Assembly: GCA_963932465.1 (NCBI GenBank)
Contig: OZ010794.1
Span: 213,355,748 to 213,419,747, forward strand
DNA from: Maratus speciosus
Lineage: Eukaryota > Arthropoda > Arachnida > Araneae > Salticidae
Direction of reading: 5' to 3'
Length of the DNA stretch: 64,000 nucleotides
Shown piece after piece: positions 22,392 to 33,277 of this stretch. Below the pieces are notes generated by a model, which was given only the letters and a program-made list of their open reading frames with translations, was not told the origin of the DNA and searched no databases. Position 1 is the stretch's first letter. Each line of letters starts with the position of its first letter. Position numbers and translations under genes: made by a program.

Positions 22392-22590
22392 TACTAGAAC
22401 GGCCGGAAATTTCACTCAAGTTCTACAAAATATTTTACACCAGAATTTTTATTTAAAATTATTTGGCTGATTTATTTAACGTAAATCTGCGTTTTTAAAA
22501 CTTAACTTGTTTTGTGAAAGAATTTCTGGTTCAAATTGACATTTAATCATATGGTCGGAGTCGAATCGATTCCTCCCGGGCGTTCTAGTG
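22392..22590. mobile_element. TTAA-flanked MITE distantly related to family A
   Basis: TTAA at 22388-22391 and 22591-22594. The ends read TACTAGAACGGCCGG and CCCGGGCGTTCTAGTG. The inner ACACCAGAATTTTTATTTAA and AATTTCTGGTT blocks are shared with family A in inverted orientation. It is an older member of the same wider group. Confidence 0.75.
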
Positions 22591-22798
22591 TTAAGGTGTC
22601 AAACTAGGATATTGCTATTGAAAAAATCAAAAATTGGGTTCGTTTTGATATGTAGATGGCCCCTAAGCAAATTTTGTACACATCATTTTAAAGTAGACCA
22701 TATTTCCAATCGTTTGGTACCAGTAACATTCTTCTGCAATAATATTTTGCAGAGTCAGCGATTGTACTTTCAAGGTCAAGGTCGAGAAGGGGTTGGCG

Positions 22799-22991
22799 CA
22801 GTGTTGCCAGTGGGCTACTTTTTGTTAATTCAGATTTCTTGATTGGCACAACTTTCTTGAAATGGTAAAATTACCTTTGTTTTTGCGTAATTAATATGTC
22901 ATTAAATGAGGTGCATTTTACCATTTCAAAAAAAAAATATATTCCAACCAATAAACCAGAATTAAAAAAAGTAGCCCATCTGGCAACGCTG
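22799..22991. mobile_element. hAT-type MITE, CAGTGTTGCC family
   Basis: It starts CAGTGTTGCCAGTGGGCTAC and ends TGGCAACGCTG. Inner TTTCTTGATTGGCAC blocks are inverted. Flanks GGTTGGCG and GATGGACG agree at 5 of 8 positions, so the duplication has decayed or is absent. Other copies at 39716 and 54652 have exact 8-bp duplications. Confidence 0.85.
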
Positions 22992-23007
22992 GATGGACGA
23001 AAGAATG

Positions 23008-23175
23008 CAGGCCTCGCATCGTTCCTAAAATTTTCACAGTTCCCTATCACAATTTTAAAACGATAATATTTATTGTAGAACTCTGTTGTAGATGTTAAAG
23101 GAATCTGCCACGAAAAATTTTGATTTAAAATACTGGTAGCAAGGTGCGAAAATTTTATGAACGATGCGAGCCTTG
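23008..23175. mobile_element. Foldback MITE, CAGGCCTCGCATCG family
   Basis: CAGGCCTCGCATCGTTC is matched by GAACGATGCGAGCCTTG. Inner AAAATTTTC blocks extend the pairing. No convincing duplication is visible at the ends. Confidence 0.65.
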
Positions 23176-23366
23176 GGAATGTCTTTCTTTGTTCACTAGC
23201 AGGGGATAAATATGTCTCTTGGGATAAAATAATCTGACTTATGTATAAACGTTTCATTTTGATACGTTTATATTTTACGGGATAAGACACACTAAAATAA
23301 TTTTAATGAAAGAGTAAGATAAAGGCTACTTGTATATATTGATAAAAGGTTATTAAATGTATTTAA

Positions 23367-23574
23367 CTCTTTTCGGCACAGTGTGCCCGGGTCGGGATAC
23401 CTAATTTTAATTCCAAACTTACGAATGGCACCAATAATATTTTAGAAAAATTTTGCTTTTACAAGGAATAGTTAAAGTAACATGTTTTTAATTTCTAAAA
23501 AAGTCGTTTTAAAATTCTGGTGTCAGTCAATCATTTCATCATTTTACAACAAAAATTGCCCGTGCCGGAAAGGG
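23367..23574. mobile_element. piggyBac-type MITE, family B
   Basis: TTAA at 23363-23366 and 23575-23578. The left end is changed to CTCTTTTCGGCAC; the right end GTGCCGGAAAGGG is intact. The interior matches 4879-5087. Confidence 0.88.
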
Positions 23575-24182
23575 TTAATATCCATTTTGTGAAATAATTC
23601 ATGTTTTAACAGCTGAAACAAATGTTTGTATACCTTCTAGGAAAAAACGTGATTTTTGGAGAAAAAGCTAAAAAATCTGCAATTAAATATGGAAAGCACG
23701 ATATTTTTCCCTGAAAAGAAGTAGTACTGTTGCATTTTACAGTACAGAACTGTGGATTCGTTTTAAAAACGTATTTAGCTAAGAATATAATGGGAGACAA
23801 AATGGAGTGAGATTTAACGCTCGCGTGTGCTAACGCTACAAATGTAGCCGCTTGTGCTGATGGGTTAAATATTTTACAGAACATAAACGTAAGAGTAATG
23901 GTAATTAAGATTTCAACGACTAAAATTGAGTGATGTATAGAAATCGATGTATATACAGGGTGGTTCAAATTGAAGTATCCCTGTTTGGGACGCCCTAGCG
24001 AGAGAAGCAGTGGATGTAGCGTCTTCATATTTGGAGGATATACATACCAAACCATGGAAACTAATTAGTGAAAAAAAACGTTTTTAGTTCCAAAAAAGGC
24101 CGCTAGGGGAAATGAGGCGCTGCGGTAGGTTTAATGTAAGGGAAGATATAACATGACATAGGGTGTCTATGTCATGTAACTA

Positions 24183-24715
24183 TTAATAAAGAGGATCTGG
24201 TATATCCTTAAAATAGTCAAGTTTCAACTGTAACCGCTATCGAAGGAGTTGTTTACCGCCAGTAGAAACTTCCACCAGTAGATTTATACAGAAATTTTCA
24301 ACTTCGTTAAACGCCTTATTTTTACAAAATTTCAGTCATAAATAATAGTAGAAAGAGATTTTTCTTTGTTACTGGTAGGAGTTTACTTTGGTGGTAGTTA
24401 GGGCCGCGTATCCGCCATATTGTAACAACCAGAGAAACAAACTGACAATTTTTCAACGCATCTGACACCAGTAAAAAAAAAAAAAAAAGGAAATTTTTAC
24501 GGCATTTTTGAGGAAAATTTCCATGAATAAGATGCTTAATTAAGACGAAAATTTCTATTCAATTTTACTGGTGGGACGTTTGCCCTGTTGGTAATCAGAA
24601 ACTGAAGATTCGATTTAAAAAAAGCAGCCGCCATCTTGTGACAACCTTCTCAGTTACTTCACTAGCAATTGATAGACAGTACACTATATGTCTCCTTCTC
24701 TTTATTCATAACTCC
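24183..24715. repeat. Interspersed repeat also at 34460-34967 (inverted)
   Basis: Blocks CACTATATGTCTCCTTCTC, AGTTACTTCACTAGCA, CCGCCATCTTGTGACAACC and TTTACTGGTGGGACG recur in inverted orientation at 34460-34967. It includes inner CAGTAAA/TTTACTGG inverted motifs and is likely itself a foldback transposon. Ends were not resolved. Confidence 0.6.
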
Positions 24716-24719
24716 ATTG

Positions 24720-24878
24720 TCTAGGTGCCAATGGGCCGATTCCCACCAATAAATTTTATTAGTATTATTCGTTTAAAATTTATTAGTATATGCTCCGATT
24801 GATTTTATTAGTATTCTTATTAGCGAAGAATACTAAAAATTTAGTGGTGGGAATTGGAACATTTTCGCCTAGATTTTA
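24720..24878. mobile_element. Foldback MITE, CTAGGTG family
   Basis: TCTAGGTGCCAATGGGCC and CCACCAATAAATTTTATTAG at the left are matched by TTTAGTGGTGGGAATTGG and CGCCTAGATTTT at the right. Half-copies lie near 26270-26340 and 28525-28640. Confidence 0.55.
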
Positions 24879-25040
24879 ACACCCTTGAACATGACGAAAC
24901 CAATAAAGAACAGAATACCAGGTGTTGGTAATTAACTTTATTATTACATCGTTCTACACACATACTGACGATCCTAAAGAACTGTTAGCGATAGCACAAA
25001 CGACAGACTCGCGCATGGTCAGACAAAGCACACAGAGTTT

Positions 25041-26122
25041 TTACAGGTCGGATTCAATGTGTCCATCCTGCTTCAGCGCCAAAACGTCAAACCGTCCACA
25101 GCGGCGTATAACTGATCGCGACCGATGTTGCGTACTTGCAAGAGGATCTAGTTTTTCATGTCCGGCCAGATTTCGTATATTTCCTCGATAAACTAGATCT
25201 TTGAAGTAACCCTAAAGCCAAAAAGCAGACGGCGTCAAGTCAGGTGACCGTGGAGCCCACCATGTAAGAAATGCACGGCTGATAATGCGATCCCCTGTAA
25301 AATGGTATCGCAGCAATTTTTGAACTTCACATCCAATGCGGGGGGCGCACCATCTTGTTGGAATGTTGTATCAAGGCACCCACGCTGCTAGAGTTCAGGA
25401 TTGATCACAGTTTGCTATATTTCCCAATAATGTGCTGCAGTTACGGAACAGGTATTTGTTCCCCGAGGAGTGATTTCATCAAAGGAAAAATGGTCCAATC
25501 AGAAAGGTCTCAGTGAAGCCGGTCCACACAATAACATGCGTAAAATGCAGGGGCATTTGTTGGATATGGTGCGGATTCTCAGTAGACCAGATAAGTCTGT
25601 TTTTTGTGTTTACAGTTCCGCCCATGTAAACGTGAGCCTCATCGGTTCATATGATGTTCCATGGTGGAATTTTATCCACCTCCATCCTTGCCAAGAACGT
25701 CAAAGCGAGCTTTTCACGAATATGGTTATCGGAAGGTTTTAATTCTTGTAAACGACGAATCTTATACTGATAGGACTTGAGTGCTATACGCATGCACCTC
25801 CATACGGTAGTGTATGGCAAATCCAATTGCCTTGATACGGCTCGAACACTGGATGCTCCTGCTGTGTTTGTACTGGCCTGCTCAAGAACATCAGTTGCGA
25901 CATCATCCTGCGATATCTTTTGTTTCGTACTCTGCCTGCTTGAACTGCAAAGCTACCAATTTCCTCAAAGCGTTTAACCATTCATCGCAGAGCACATGGT
26001 GTCACTGGACTCGTACGCAAGGATTTCTGACGTCGGTACAAACGAAGCACTTTGGCAGCGTTAATATCATTTTGGTAAAAAAGCTTTAACAGTAAAGCAT
26101 GTTCAGGAAATGAGAGAACCAT
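25041..26122 (-). pseudogene. Mariner/Tc1-like DDE transposase relic
   Basis: Starts at 26122 with MVLSFPEHALLLKLFYQND and an HTH-like region including RFEEIGSF. The catalytic core shows TDEAHVYMGGTVNTKN (first Asp), FQQDGAPP (second Asp) and APRSPDLTPSAFWL. In the last block the third acidic residue expected after LTP is replaced by Ala. Several stops and frameshifts lie throughout, and the frame ends near 25041. About 360 codons are represented, close to family length. I associate this transposase type with spiders and other arthropods; that is not a search result. Confidence 0.85.
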
Positions 26123-26429
26123 CGTAGCGGTCTCAGAATATTTCGAAACTATTCTCATTTCTCTTTATCTGTTACGACGGTCCTTTACCACGCTTCGTAT
26201 GCAAATTTTGTTCTCAGGTACTGCGCGCACGAACAAATAAGCACAGAATACCAGGTGTTGGTCATTAACTTTTCCCACCACTAAATTTTTAATATTCTTC
26301 GCCTAATAAGAAAACTAATAAAATATTTTAAGTAGCTCATTTTCCTCACCGGTTCAGGTCTTTTTTTACCCCGTTTTTATAGTTCCCCCCCCCTTTTTTA
26401 ATTGGTACCATCCAGGTCATAGTTTACTC

Positions 26430-26800
26430 CAAAGCGGTATAAATAAGCGTACAAACTTAATACTGGAATCGGGTGCAAATTAACAGAGTTGCGCCATCTT
26501 GTGGACGGGGTGATAATCCACATACGCGGGCTTTAAGTGTGACATCACATATGACAGTATATCTACCATCTGCGCATATTTTCAGAGCCTTTAGTCATTC
26601 ATGGAACTAAATTTTGTTTACCACATTTATCGCAAAATAATGGCGTAGCGAGAGGGGCAAAGCGATATAGGTAAGCGTCTTATCTTAAATGGGAGAAGTA
26701 ACCGTAAGATTAAAGGCGAGGTCACATCAATCAAGGTCGCACGCCACGTAGCGGACGGAGTGAACAACAGAAAGATGCCTGACTGTTTTCTTCTTTATGG
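26430..26800. mobile_element. CAAAGCG-family element, rearranged copy
   Basis: Starts CAAAGCGGTATAAATAAGCG with half A (26430-26656). It then abruptly restarts with CAAAGCGATATAGGTAAGCG at 26657 and half B, which stops near 26800. In the complete element at 7817 the halves face one another with TIRs only at the outside, so here half B is flipped. Confidence 0.7.
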
Positions 26801-27734
26801 ATAACCTATTAATTGCACATCTATGAAATAACTGCGCAAGCGCCAACATCGGATAGTTTTGTTTGTAGCATTTATATTCTGACAGTAATATAATGTTCTG
26901 TTAGTTTTTATTCGTGTTTTTTAACTTATTTAGTATAATTAATTATTTAAATAAAAACAGTTGATTTTAAGAACTAATATTATTTGTTAAAATGGCAAAA
27001 TGTTGGCAATCGAATAACTCTAGTTTTCGAAATTGTAAGAAAATTCTTTTTCTTATAGAATTCATATGTCCTTTTCCAAAGATCAAAACAAGTTAGTAGC
27101 GTATTTTAACTTTAATTTATTTAAAAAAAAAATTGATATATATTATAAAATGTTGTTGATTTAAATACGCTTGGTTTTAATTATTTTCTTTTAATGAAAT
27201 GAAAAATGACGCATAAAAATTAGTAAGTAGTTAATGTGTAAAGATCGAATGTTTTAGTCTTATTTTTTACTCAATTCTTGATGTGCTAAAGTTATAAAAA
27301 ATGATATACACGGTTCTATTCCAGATGAAAATAAAATGTTTATCAAGGTTTCGAATATGTATAGAATTTAATAATAAATAAAATATTCAATTTTAAGTCC
27401 TTTTCTTCGTTTATCAAGCGCAGACGATACATCGAAAACTTATTCCAATATTCTTTTGATCGTATTGCATTCATGTTATTTAAATTACAAATAGTTCATT
27501 TATTTAATTTAAAATTCATTTTATTTTATATTCAGAATCACTTTAATTTAAAAAGCATGCATTAAATGTTGTACTATTAAACGAACAAGTATTGTTAATT
27601 TAGTATTTGTTTAAATATTTTGCGAGTCCAGACAATAACTGCAAAAATTTTCCTAAAATCGCCAGATTAGATTTTTTTTCCTTGAAGCACACAAAGCCAT
27701 TTAGAGAATCCCTGTTAAAAATTCTATTACGAAT
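26801..27734. other. A+T-rich interior, nothing recognised
   Basis: Inside the composite mariner-like element. No frame, TIR or array was recognised. Confidence 0.4.
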
Positions 27735-28045
27735 TTCAGATTGTTACTTACTCACAGAAGATGAATCTTGTTTGCCAGATATATTGCAAAATATTTTTGT
27801 TATAGCTTGTTTTGACAAAAATATGTGTATTTTTAAAAAAGTCGCAATGTCATTTTAGTTTAAGGGCTAAAGGCAGTAATGCTTTCGTAGCATTAGTGCG
27901 TTTCTCCCGAAATTGAAATGATATTGCGATTATGTTTTTTTAAATGTGCATAATTTTATCAAAACAAAATGTAATAAAAATATTTTGCAATAAAACTGGG
28001 AAAGAAGATTCATCTTCCATAAGTGAGTAAAGAATCAGAAAATAT
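27735..28045. repeat. Imperfect palindrome, arms about 125 bp
   Basis: The left arm contains ACTTACTCACAGAAGATGAA and TTGCAAAATATTTTTGTTA. The right arm (27915-28045) is its inverted equivalent. The centre, about 27861-27914, holds AGTAATGCTTTCGTAGCATT, itself a short hairpin. It abuts the CAAAGCG copy at 28050. An 83-codon frame at 27607-27858 lies largely in one arm and is unlikely to be a gene. Confidence 0.7.
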
Positions 28046-28049
28046 GCGC

Positions 28050-28451
28050 AAGAGATGCGCAGATAGTAGATATTCTGTCATATATGACGTCATACTGAAA
28101 ACCCGCGTATTTGCATTATTCACTCCGTCCACTAGATGGCGCAGATGTGTATTATATACTCCAGATTCCAGTATTGACATTATACGCTTACTTATATCGC
28201 TTTGGAGAGGGGCGTCCAGATGCACTGGACACCACGAAGTTTACTTCACCTTGTCAGAAACGTTTCAGCTATTAATCAAGGTGAAATAAACTTTACAATT
28301 TTAGTGGTGTGAAGTAAGAAAACAGTTAGCCATTTTGCTGTAGTTTATCCCCGTCAGCTACGTGAAGTGCTACCTTGATTGATGTGACCTCGCCATTAAC
28401 CTTGCGTTTACCTCGCCCATTTCAGATAGGACGCTTACTTATATCGCTTTG
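28050..28451. mobile_element. CAAAGCG-family element, half A flipped
   Basis: Half A lies inverted at 28050-28204 and ends in a TIR (TTATATCGCTTTG). It is joined to AGAGGGGCGTCC and then half B ending ATCGCTTTG at 28451. Compared with 7817-8253, half A has been reversed in place. Half B contains ACCTTGATTGATGTGACCTC. Confidence 0.75.
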
Positions 28452-29164
28452 GTTTGCTCTTCTGCCATTTTTCACCAGTTCCGATCCCGGGGATGTGTGG
28501 AGTTTTCCACAGGGGCCTCGGTTAAAAAGGTGTTTGAAGTCGAAGTAGTTGGAGCATATACTAACAAAATTTAAACGAATAATACTAATAAAAATTATTT
28601 TGTGAGAATTGGCCCATTCTCACCTAGATGTTTACACACTTGGTCATGTTACATTTTCCTTACCTTAAACCGATCGCAACGCCTCATTTTTCCATAGCGG
28701 CATTTATTCGAACATTTTTTTGCACCAATCAGTTTCCCATGGTCTGACATGTATATCCTTTAAATATGAAGATGTTACATCCACTGCTTCTCTGGCTAGG
28801 GCGTCCCAAACACGAATAATTTAATTTGAACCACCATGTATTTTAATATATATTTTGCTTATAAAAATATCCGAAAGAAATACCATTAAAAAATAACGGA
28901 ATATATATTATGATATTCATAAATTTCAGCAAAATCTAATACTGATTTCTGTCAACTCAAAAGCATCCATTTAATATTTGTTTATCTAGCTTTATAACGA
29001 ACCACATCAGACTGTTGCATATTGATGAGCAGAAGTCATGATTTAATTATTCGAATGAATCATTCCGACATGCGCAAAAGGATAGGCTGCCAATCTTTGT
29101 TTTGTGCTTTAATTCAATTTCTGCCAGAAATTTTGTATAAAAAATTTATTTTAATTACAATTAA

Positions 29165-29621
29165 CCCTAGAACTACCGGAAATTTTACTCAAGTTTTATA
29201 AAAACATTCTACACCAGAATTTTTACTTAAAACTATTTAATTTGTTTATTTAACTTATTATTGTCTGATTTATACATTTAGTTTGTTTTGAAAAAATTCC
29301 TGGTGCCGCTGGTCTTTTTTTGAATTACAATTAGGAGGTCTTATAAATTTCTTTTCTTTTTCTTTTTTTTTTAAGAAATAATTGAGATTCACAAATTTTA
29401 AATAAAGTGAGTGAAGGTAATATATTTTAAATGAAATTAATGAAATACGAAAAAATACTACGGGAACAACGTTTGGCTATTTATCACCTGAACTTGGCTA
29501 ACATAAAAATACCGAGTTCATGATTTCTATATTAGAATCTTCCGATTTGGCGAAGGATTGAGCAAGTTAATTAAATTATGAATAAAAGTAACATGATACG
29601 TGACCACCGCCTTTGAAAGGG
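29165..29621. mobile_element. TTAA-flanked element, enlarged or chimeric
   Basis: TTAA at 29161-29164 and 29622-29625. The left end CCCTAGAACTACCGG and inner ACACCAGAATTTTTAC match the family A group; the right end is CCTTTGAAAGGG. The extra sequence from about 29370 to 29610 recurs inverted at 30770-31050. It could be a fusion of two elements or carry a captured segment. Confidence 0.6.
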
Positions 29622-29792
29622 TTAATGCTGGTTACACTTTTTAACCACTGCCATGTTAAATAAGATGAATACTACTATTTCAAACAGTAGTAACAATCAT
29701 TGAATACAGAAAAGAGGCAATTTTCGGAATAAACGTGTTAAATAGATACATAACATCCATTTATACGTCCTAACTTATCTTCCTTTTAAAAG

Positions 29793-29939
29793 CAGGGGTA
29801 TCAAATTGTGGCTCGCCAGTTAGACTAATTTTGTAAATAAACAGTCTACTTATTGAATCAGAGTAATTCTATTACTAGATAAAGCAATGATTACTATACA
29901 ATTTTAGTGGTATCCAGAGGCCACACTTTAACACCTCTC
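29793..29939. mobile_element. hAT-type MITE, CAGGGGTGTCAAAC family
   Basis: Starts CAGGGGTATCAAATTGTGGC. The right end is eroded to ACACCTCTC. Inner ATTTTAGTGGTATCC matches 1082-1229. No reliable duplication remains. Confidence 0.75.
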
Positions 29940-29944
29940 TTTTG

Positions 29945-30152
29945 ACCCTTTTAAGAACAGGTAATTGCGTTTCTGGGAAATTCTAAATTCTTACCAAATT
30001 TTCGAAATTTTTTATTTAAAAATAAGGAAAATCAATTTTACAACTTTTATCACCAAAGTTTTATAAAAGTAAAATTAAACTAGAAATTTCTGGTGCCAAT
30101 TTCGATTAAAATTAGGTGGCATATATTATGTATCCCACCGCTCCTCAAGGGG
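29945..30152. mobile_element. piggyBac-type MITE, family C, left end lost
   Basis: The right end ATCCCACCGCTCCTCAAGG-GG meets TTAA at 30153-30156. The inner TTTATTTAAAAATAAGGAAA and TTTCTGGTGCCAA blocks match 33636 and 57707. The left end is not recognisable. Confidence 0.65.
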
Positions 30153-30769
30153 TTAAATGGTAAATTTCTGATTGAGGTGGCTCGCTTAGTATTCATAAAA
30201 AGTAAGAATTGTGCTTATACTATATGCTAATTATCCTGATATTACTGTGCCTAGCTCTTACGATTGAACTTAAATTTAATGTTCGATCGTAGGTTCGGAG
30301 TCCGTAGGATCGATCCTAACATTTTCGATATATGTTGTTTCAGGGTGTGACCACTTAATTTTAATCACCAACTTCGAATGTTGCAACAGGATTTGTAAAT
30401 AATTTTTAGTTTTAGAATGTACGAGGAAAGATTCATTCTTCACTGTACTAACCATTTCATTCGGAAACTCTAGTGTCATTTTAACAAATGAAACCATTAA
30501 AATACTATAAAACAGAATTATTTTACCCATTTTAACAACAGAATAACTTTTCCCCTGAAAGTGTTAAATTTCTTTCTTATAAAATTATTGTGACTAAAAG
30601 GGGTTTACATTAATTTAAAACACGGATGTCAAACTGTGGCCGTTTGGATACCACTAAAATTTGATAGTAGTCATTGCTTTATCTAATAATCGAACCACTC
30701 TGATTCAAAAAGTCTTTAAAAAGCTATCTTTAAAAAACTATCCGCCTTTGGCGACAAGTTTGGTCTCCC

Positions 30770-31060
30770 TTAAATGTATGCTAAGCATTGTATCATGTTA
30801 CTTTTATTCATAATTTAATTTACTTGCTCAATCCTTCGCCAAATCGGAAGATTCTAATATAGAAAACATGAACTTGGTATTTCTATGTTAGCCAAGTTCA
30901 GGTGATAAATAGCCAAACGTTGTTCCCGCAGTATTTTTTCGTATTTCATTAATTTAATCTAAAATATAATACCTTCACTCACTTTATTTAAAATTTGTGA
31001 ATCTCAATTATTTCTTTAAAAAAAAAGAAAAAAAAAGAAAAAAGAAAAGTAATAAATAAT
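30770..31060. repeat. Inverted copy of 29370-29610
   Basis: GGAAGATTCTAATATAGAAA, AGCCAAGTTCAGGTGATAAA and AATTTGTGAATCTCAATTAT recur in reverse at 29370-29610. The two copies face each other about 1.2 kb apart. A poly-purine run of A with G lies at 31016-31050. Confidence 0.85.
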
Positions 31061-31356
31061 ACCATAAAACATAACATTTTTCAACCAAGACTCCCTTTCA
31101 ACGTCAAAGCTTTGTTTTAATTTACCACGCGAAAAATTGTTTATTACAGTCGCATGAAGTGGACTATTATAATACTGATGACATTATGGCGATGGACTAA
31201 TGTTTGGCGATTTATCACTTGCGCCCGGGTAATATTAAATTAACAAAGTGGCCGCCTGGCATATAAAAGCCGAAGCGGTCAACCCGGAACTGTTGATGAC
31301 AGTCACATGACTTAGGCTATTATTATAGAGATTAGTGGAAACCTGCGGGCCACAGT

Positions 31357-31519
31357 CAGGGTCTGATTATCAACGGGGCGCACTCACACCAATAAATTTC
31401 AAAAGAAATGTTCGCCTTATCTAAACGCCATATTCATGCAAAATTTCTACCATGAATTCAGCAAAATTTTCTGCTTCTTTTTACTGGTGGGAATGTGCCC
31501 CGTTGCTAATCAGGCCCTG
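31357..31519. mobile_element. hAT-type MITE, CAGGGTCTGATTA family
   Basis: 163 bp, starting CAGGGTCTGATTATCAACGG and ending GCTAATCAGGCCCTG. GCCACAGT (31349-31356) and GCCACAAT (31520-31527) flank it, 7 of 8 alike. The target is the TIR of the older MITE at 30621-31539. Confidence 0.88.
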
Positions 31520-31546
31520 GCCACAATTAGAAACCCCTGCTTAATA

Positions 31547-31566
31547 ATAATAATAATAATAATAAA
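31547..31566. repeat. (AAT)n microsatellite
   Basis: About six trinucleotides directly after the right end of the hAT MITE at 30621-31539. Confidence 0.9.
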
Positions 31567-31694
31567 GCAAGAAAGAAAAATTCAGCGTACGGCATAGATT
31601 ATGAAGCACTTTCCAACACGCCTTGAAATCTTTAACAAAACATCGTTATTTGGGGGAAATGAAGCAAATAAGATAAATAAGTAAACTTTTAAAA

Positions 31695-32826
31695 TATTGA
31701 TTTCAGCAGTTACCGTCCATAGTCAAATATGTATCCCAATTCTTTTGAACAGCCCTGTACTTGATTTGTATTTGGATAGATATACTATATAATGGGAAAT
31801 TTTAGTTTAGTAAGAAAACGCATAAGAGGTAGAAATTTCTCTTTCAGCAATTTTTACTAATAGGTGGAAACATACTTGAATACTTTTATGCAGCCCTGTA
31901 GTTTACCAAGTACCTTTGTTTCACGCCACTATGTAGCTAAACTTTAATTCAAAATAAAACACTCTTAAAAATAGTGAAATCATATTTCCCGAAATTATCA
32001 TCAATAGACGGCATGTATCTAATTCTTTGCGTGACCCTGTATATCATTTTATCTATATTCTACAAACATTTCTTAATATATTAAATGCAGTTCAGCGCAA
32101 AAATCCATAACACATTTAAAAACTACCTTTAAGCAATTTGCGCTCATACCCAGTAATCCTTACGAATTCTTTGTGTAACCCTGTAGATAAATTATAGCAT
32201 TTATATAAAGCACTATCCATATAGTATGCATAAATATAGTGAAACATAAAAGGGAATATCATAATTGAAAATGCATTTCCAGCAATCACCGCGAATGTAC
32301 AGTACTTCTGATACAATATAGTATCTGAAATCTTTTGCGTGTCCCTGTAAATGCCCTGCACTTCGTATTATACAAGAAATAATTTATAGTAAACCTCAGC
32401 GTCGTAAATCAATTTCATTACATATGAAATAGTTTAATTAAAATACGCCATCAACCCCCCCCCCCCCCCCATATCATTATGTAACGGAATTCCTTTATGT
32501 GACCCTGTAAATAAATAATAACTGTTCTTTGCACCGCCTGTTCTACAGAATGCATATTTTAGTGCACTTCATAAATGCATATAAATTTTGTAAAGTTTGG
32601 ATGCGTGTAACATCATTAAAAATCATTTGAAACGATTTTTTCCCACTGGCCGTAATGTAACGGAATATGTTTGACTGTTCCTGTAGATGAATTAAACATG
32701 CAACAAACTTCATTTGAAATAGGGTTCATTCTATGGTGAATCTCAAAAACATCCAAAAATTTCAAAGCAATCCGAGTATATTTACCAGAGTTAGAGCGCG
32801 TACAGGCGGACAGACAAACCAAAGCC
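31695..32826. repeat. Degenerate tandem array, 140-175-bp unit
   Basis: A CCCTGTA-type landmark recurs near 31754, 31893, 32034, 32179, 32343, 32503 and 32679, usually after ATTCTTTGTGTAA-like sequence and before a GATAAATTA-like block. A poly-C run of about 17 lies at 32454-32470. The array ends with AGCGCGTACAGGCGGACAGA, like the end of the 13-kb satellite. Open frames here are by-products. Confidence 0.8.
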
Positions 32827-32994
32827 ATAAATACCTTTCAACTTTGTTGGAAAGTGTTAAAAACGAATGTTAGTTACATGTCACATGTTGATAAATAAAA
32901 AATTACGAGATTGAGACTTATTTAAAAAATCATCCAAACTGATAAGTTTAGAATCAGCCCAACATATATATATATTTAATTATTCTTTTCTATT

Positions 32995-33062
32995 TCGTAA
33001 GAATTGAATTTGTGCAACGTTTCGAAGCCAAGTTAGGGTGACTTCACCAGTAGTTTAAAAAC
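32995..33062 (-). ncRNA. Hammerhead-like motif, tentative
   Basis: On the minus strand CTGGTGA is followed by AAGTCA, an 8-base loop, TGGCTT, then CGAAAC. This resembles a hammerhead core (CUGAUGA, stem II, GAAAC) with one core change. Penelope-like elements carry such motifs. The match is imperfect and stems I and III were not verified. Confidence 0.25.
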
Positions 33063-33277
33063 ATCCAGTAGTTGATCAAATTTTTGAAATATTGCGCCAT
33101 TTCAGGCGGAATGAAGTTTATATGTAGCACTAGACATAAAATTTTTGTTTGGATGTTAGTGCACCTGTTGTCAGCTTTCTGCAATAACACAAGCCATTTT
33201 ATGTATTTTTTTATTAGAAAGTGTAAACATTTAATTTTTGATAACACATACTGGACAACTGCACCATAAAATATAAT

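Larger units (their letters stand above)
23956..28838 (-). mobile_element. Composite mariner-like element, long TIRs, many insertions
   Basis: The left end is TA-CAGGGTGGTTCAAATTGAAG. The right end is its inverted, diverged equivalent, ending CCACCATG-TA. Matching runs inward for about 225 bp on both sides (to about 24180 and from about 28612), with AGAAGCAGTGGATGTA in both. A dead transposase lies at 25041-26122 on the minus strand. Later insertions fill the rest: 24183-24715, 24720-24878, 26430-26800 and 28050-28451. A perfect 11-bp hairpin, ACATGACATAG with its inverse, sits near 24151. Confidence 0.75.
30621..31539. mobile_element. hAT-type MITE split by later sequence
   Basis: The left end CACGGATGTCAAACTGTGGC and inner TACCACTAAAATTTGA match 1082-1229. 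The matching right end, CGGGCCACAGT...GAAACCCCTG, is at 31344-31539. Between them lie about 600 bp of other DNA and a second MITE at 31357. Flanks ATTTAAAA and CTTAATAA are only weakly alike. Confidence 0.6.

Noticed and set aside
22871..23290. 139-codon minus-strand open frame
   Set aside because: It runs through parts of two foldback MITEs (22799-22991 and 23008-23175) and is a by-product of them.
23606..24055. 149-codon minus-strand open frame
   Set aside because: It begins inside the TIR of the mariner-like element, has no recognised domain and looks like a chance hydrophobic frame.
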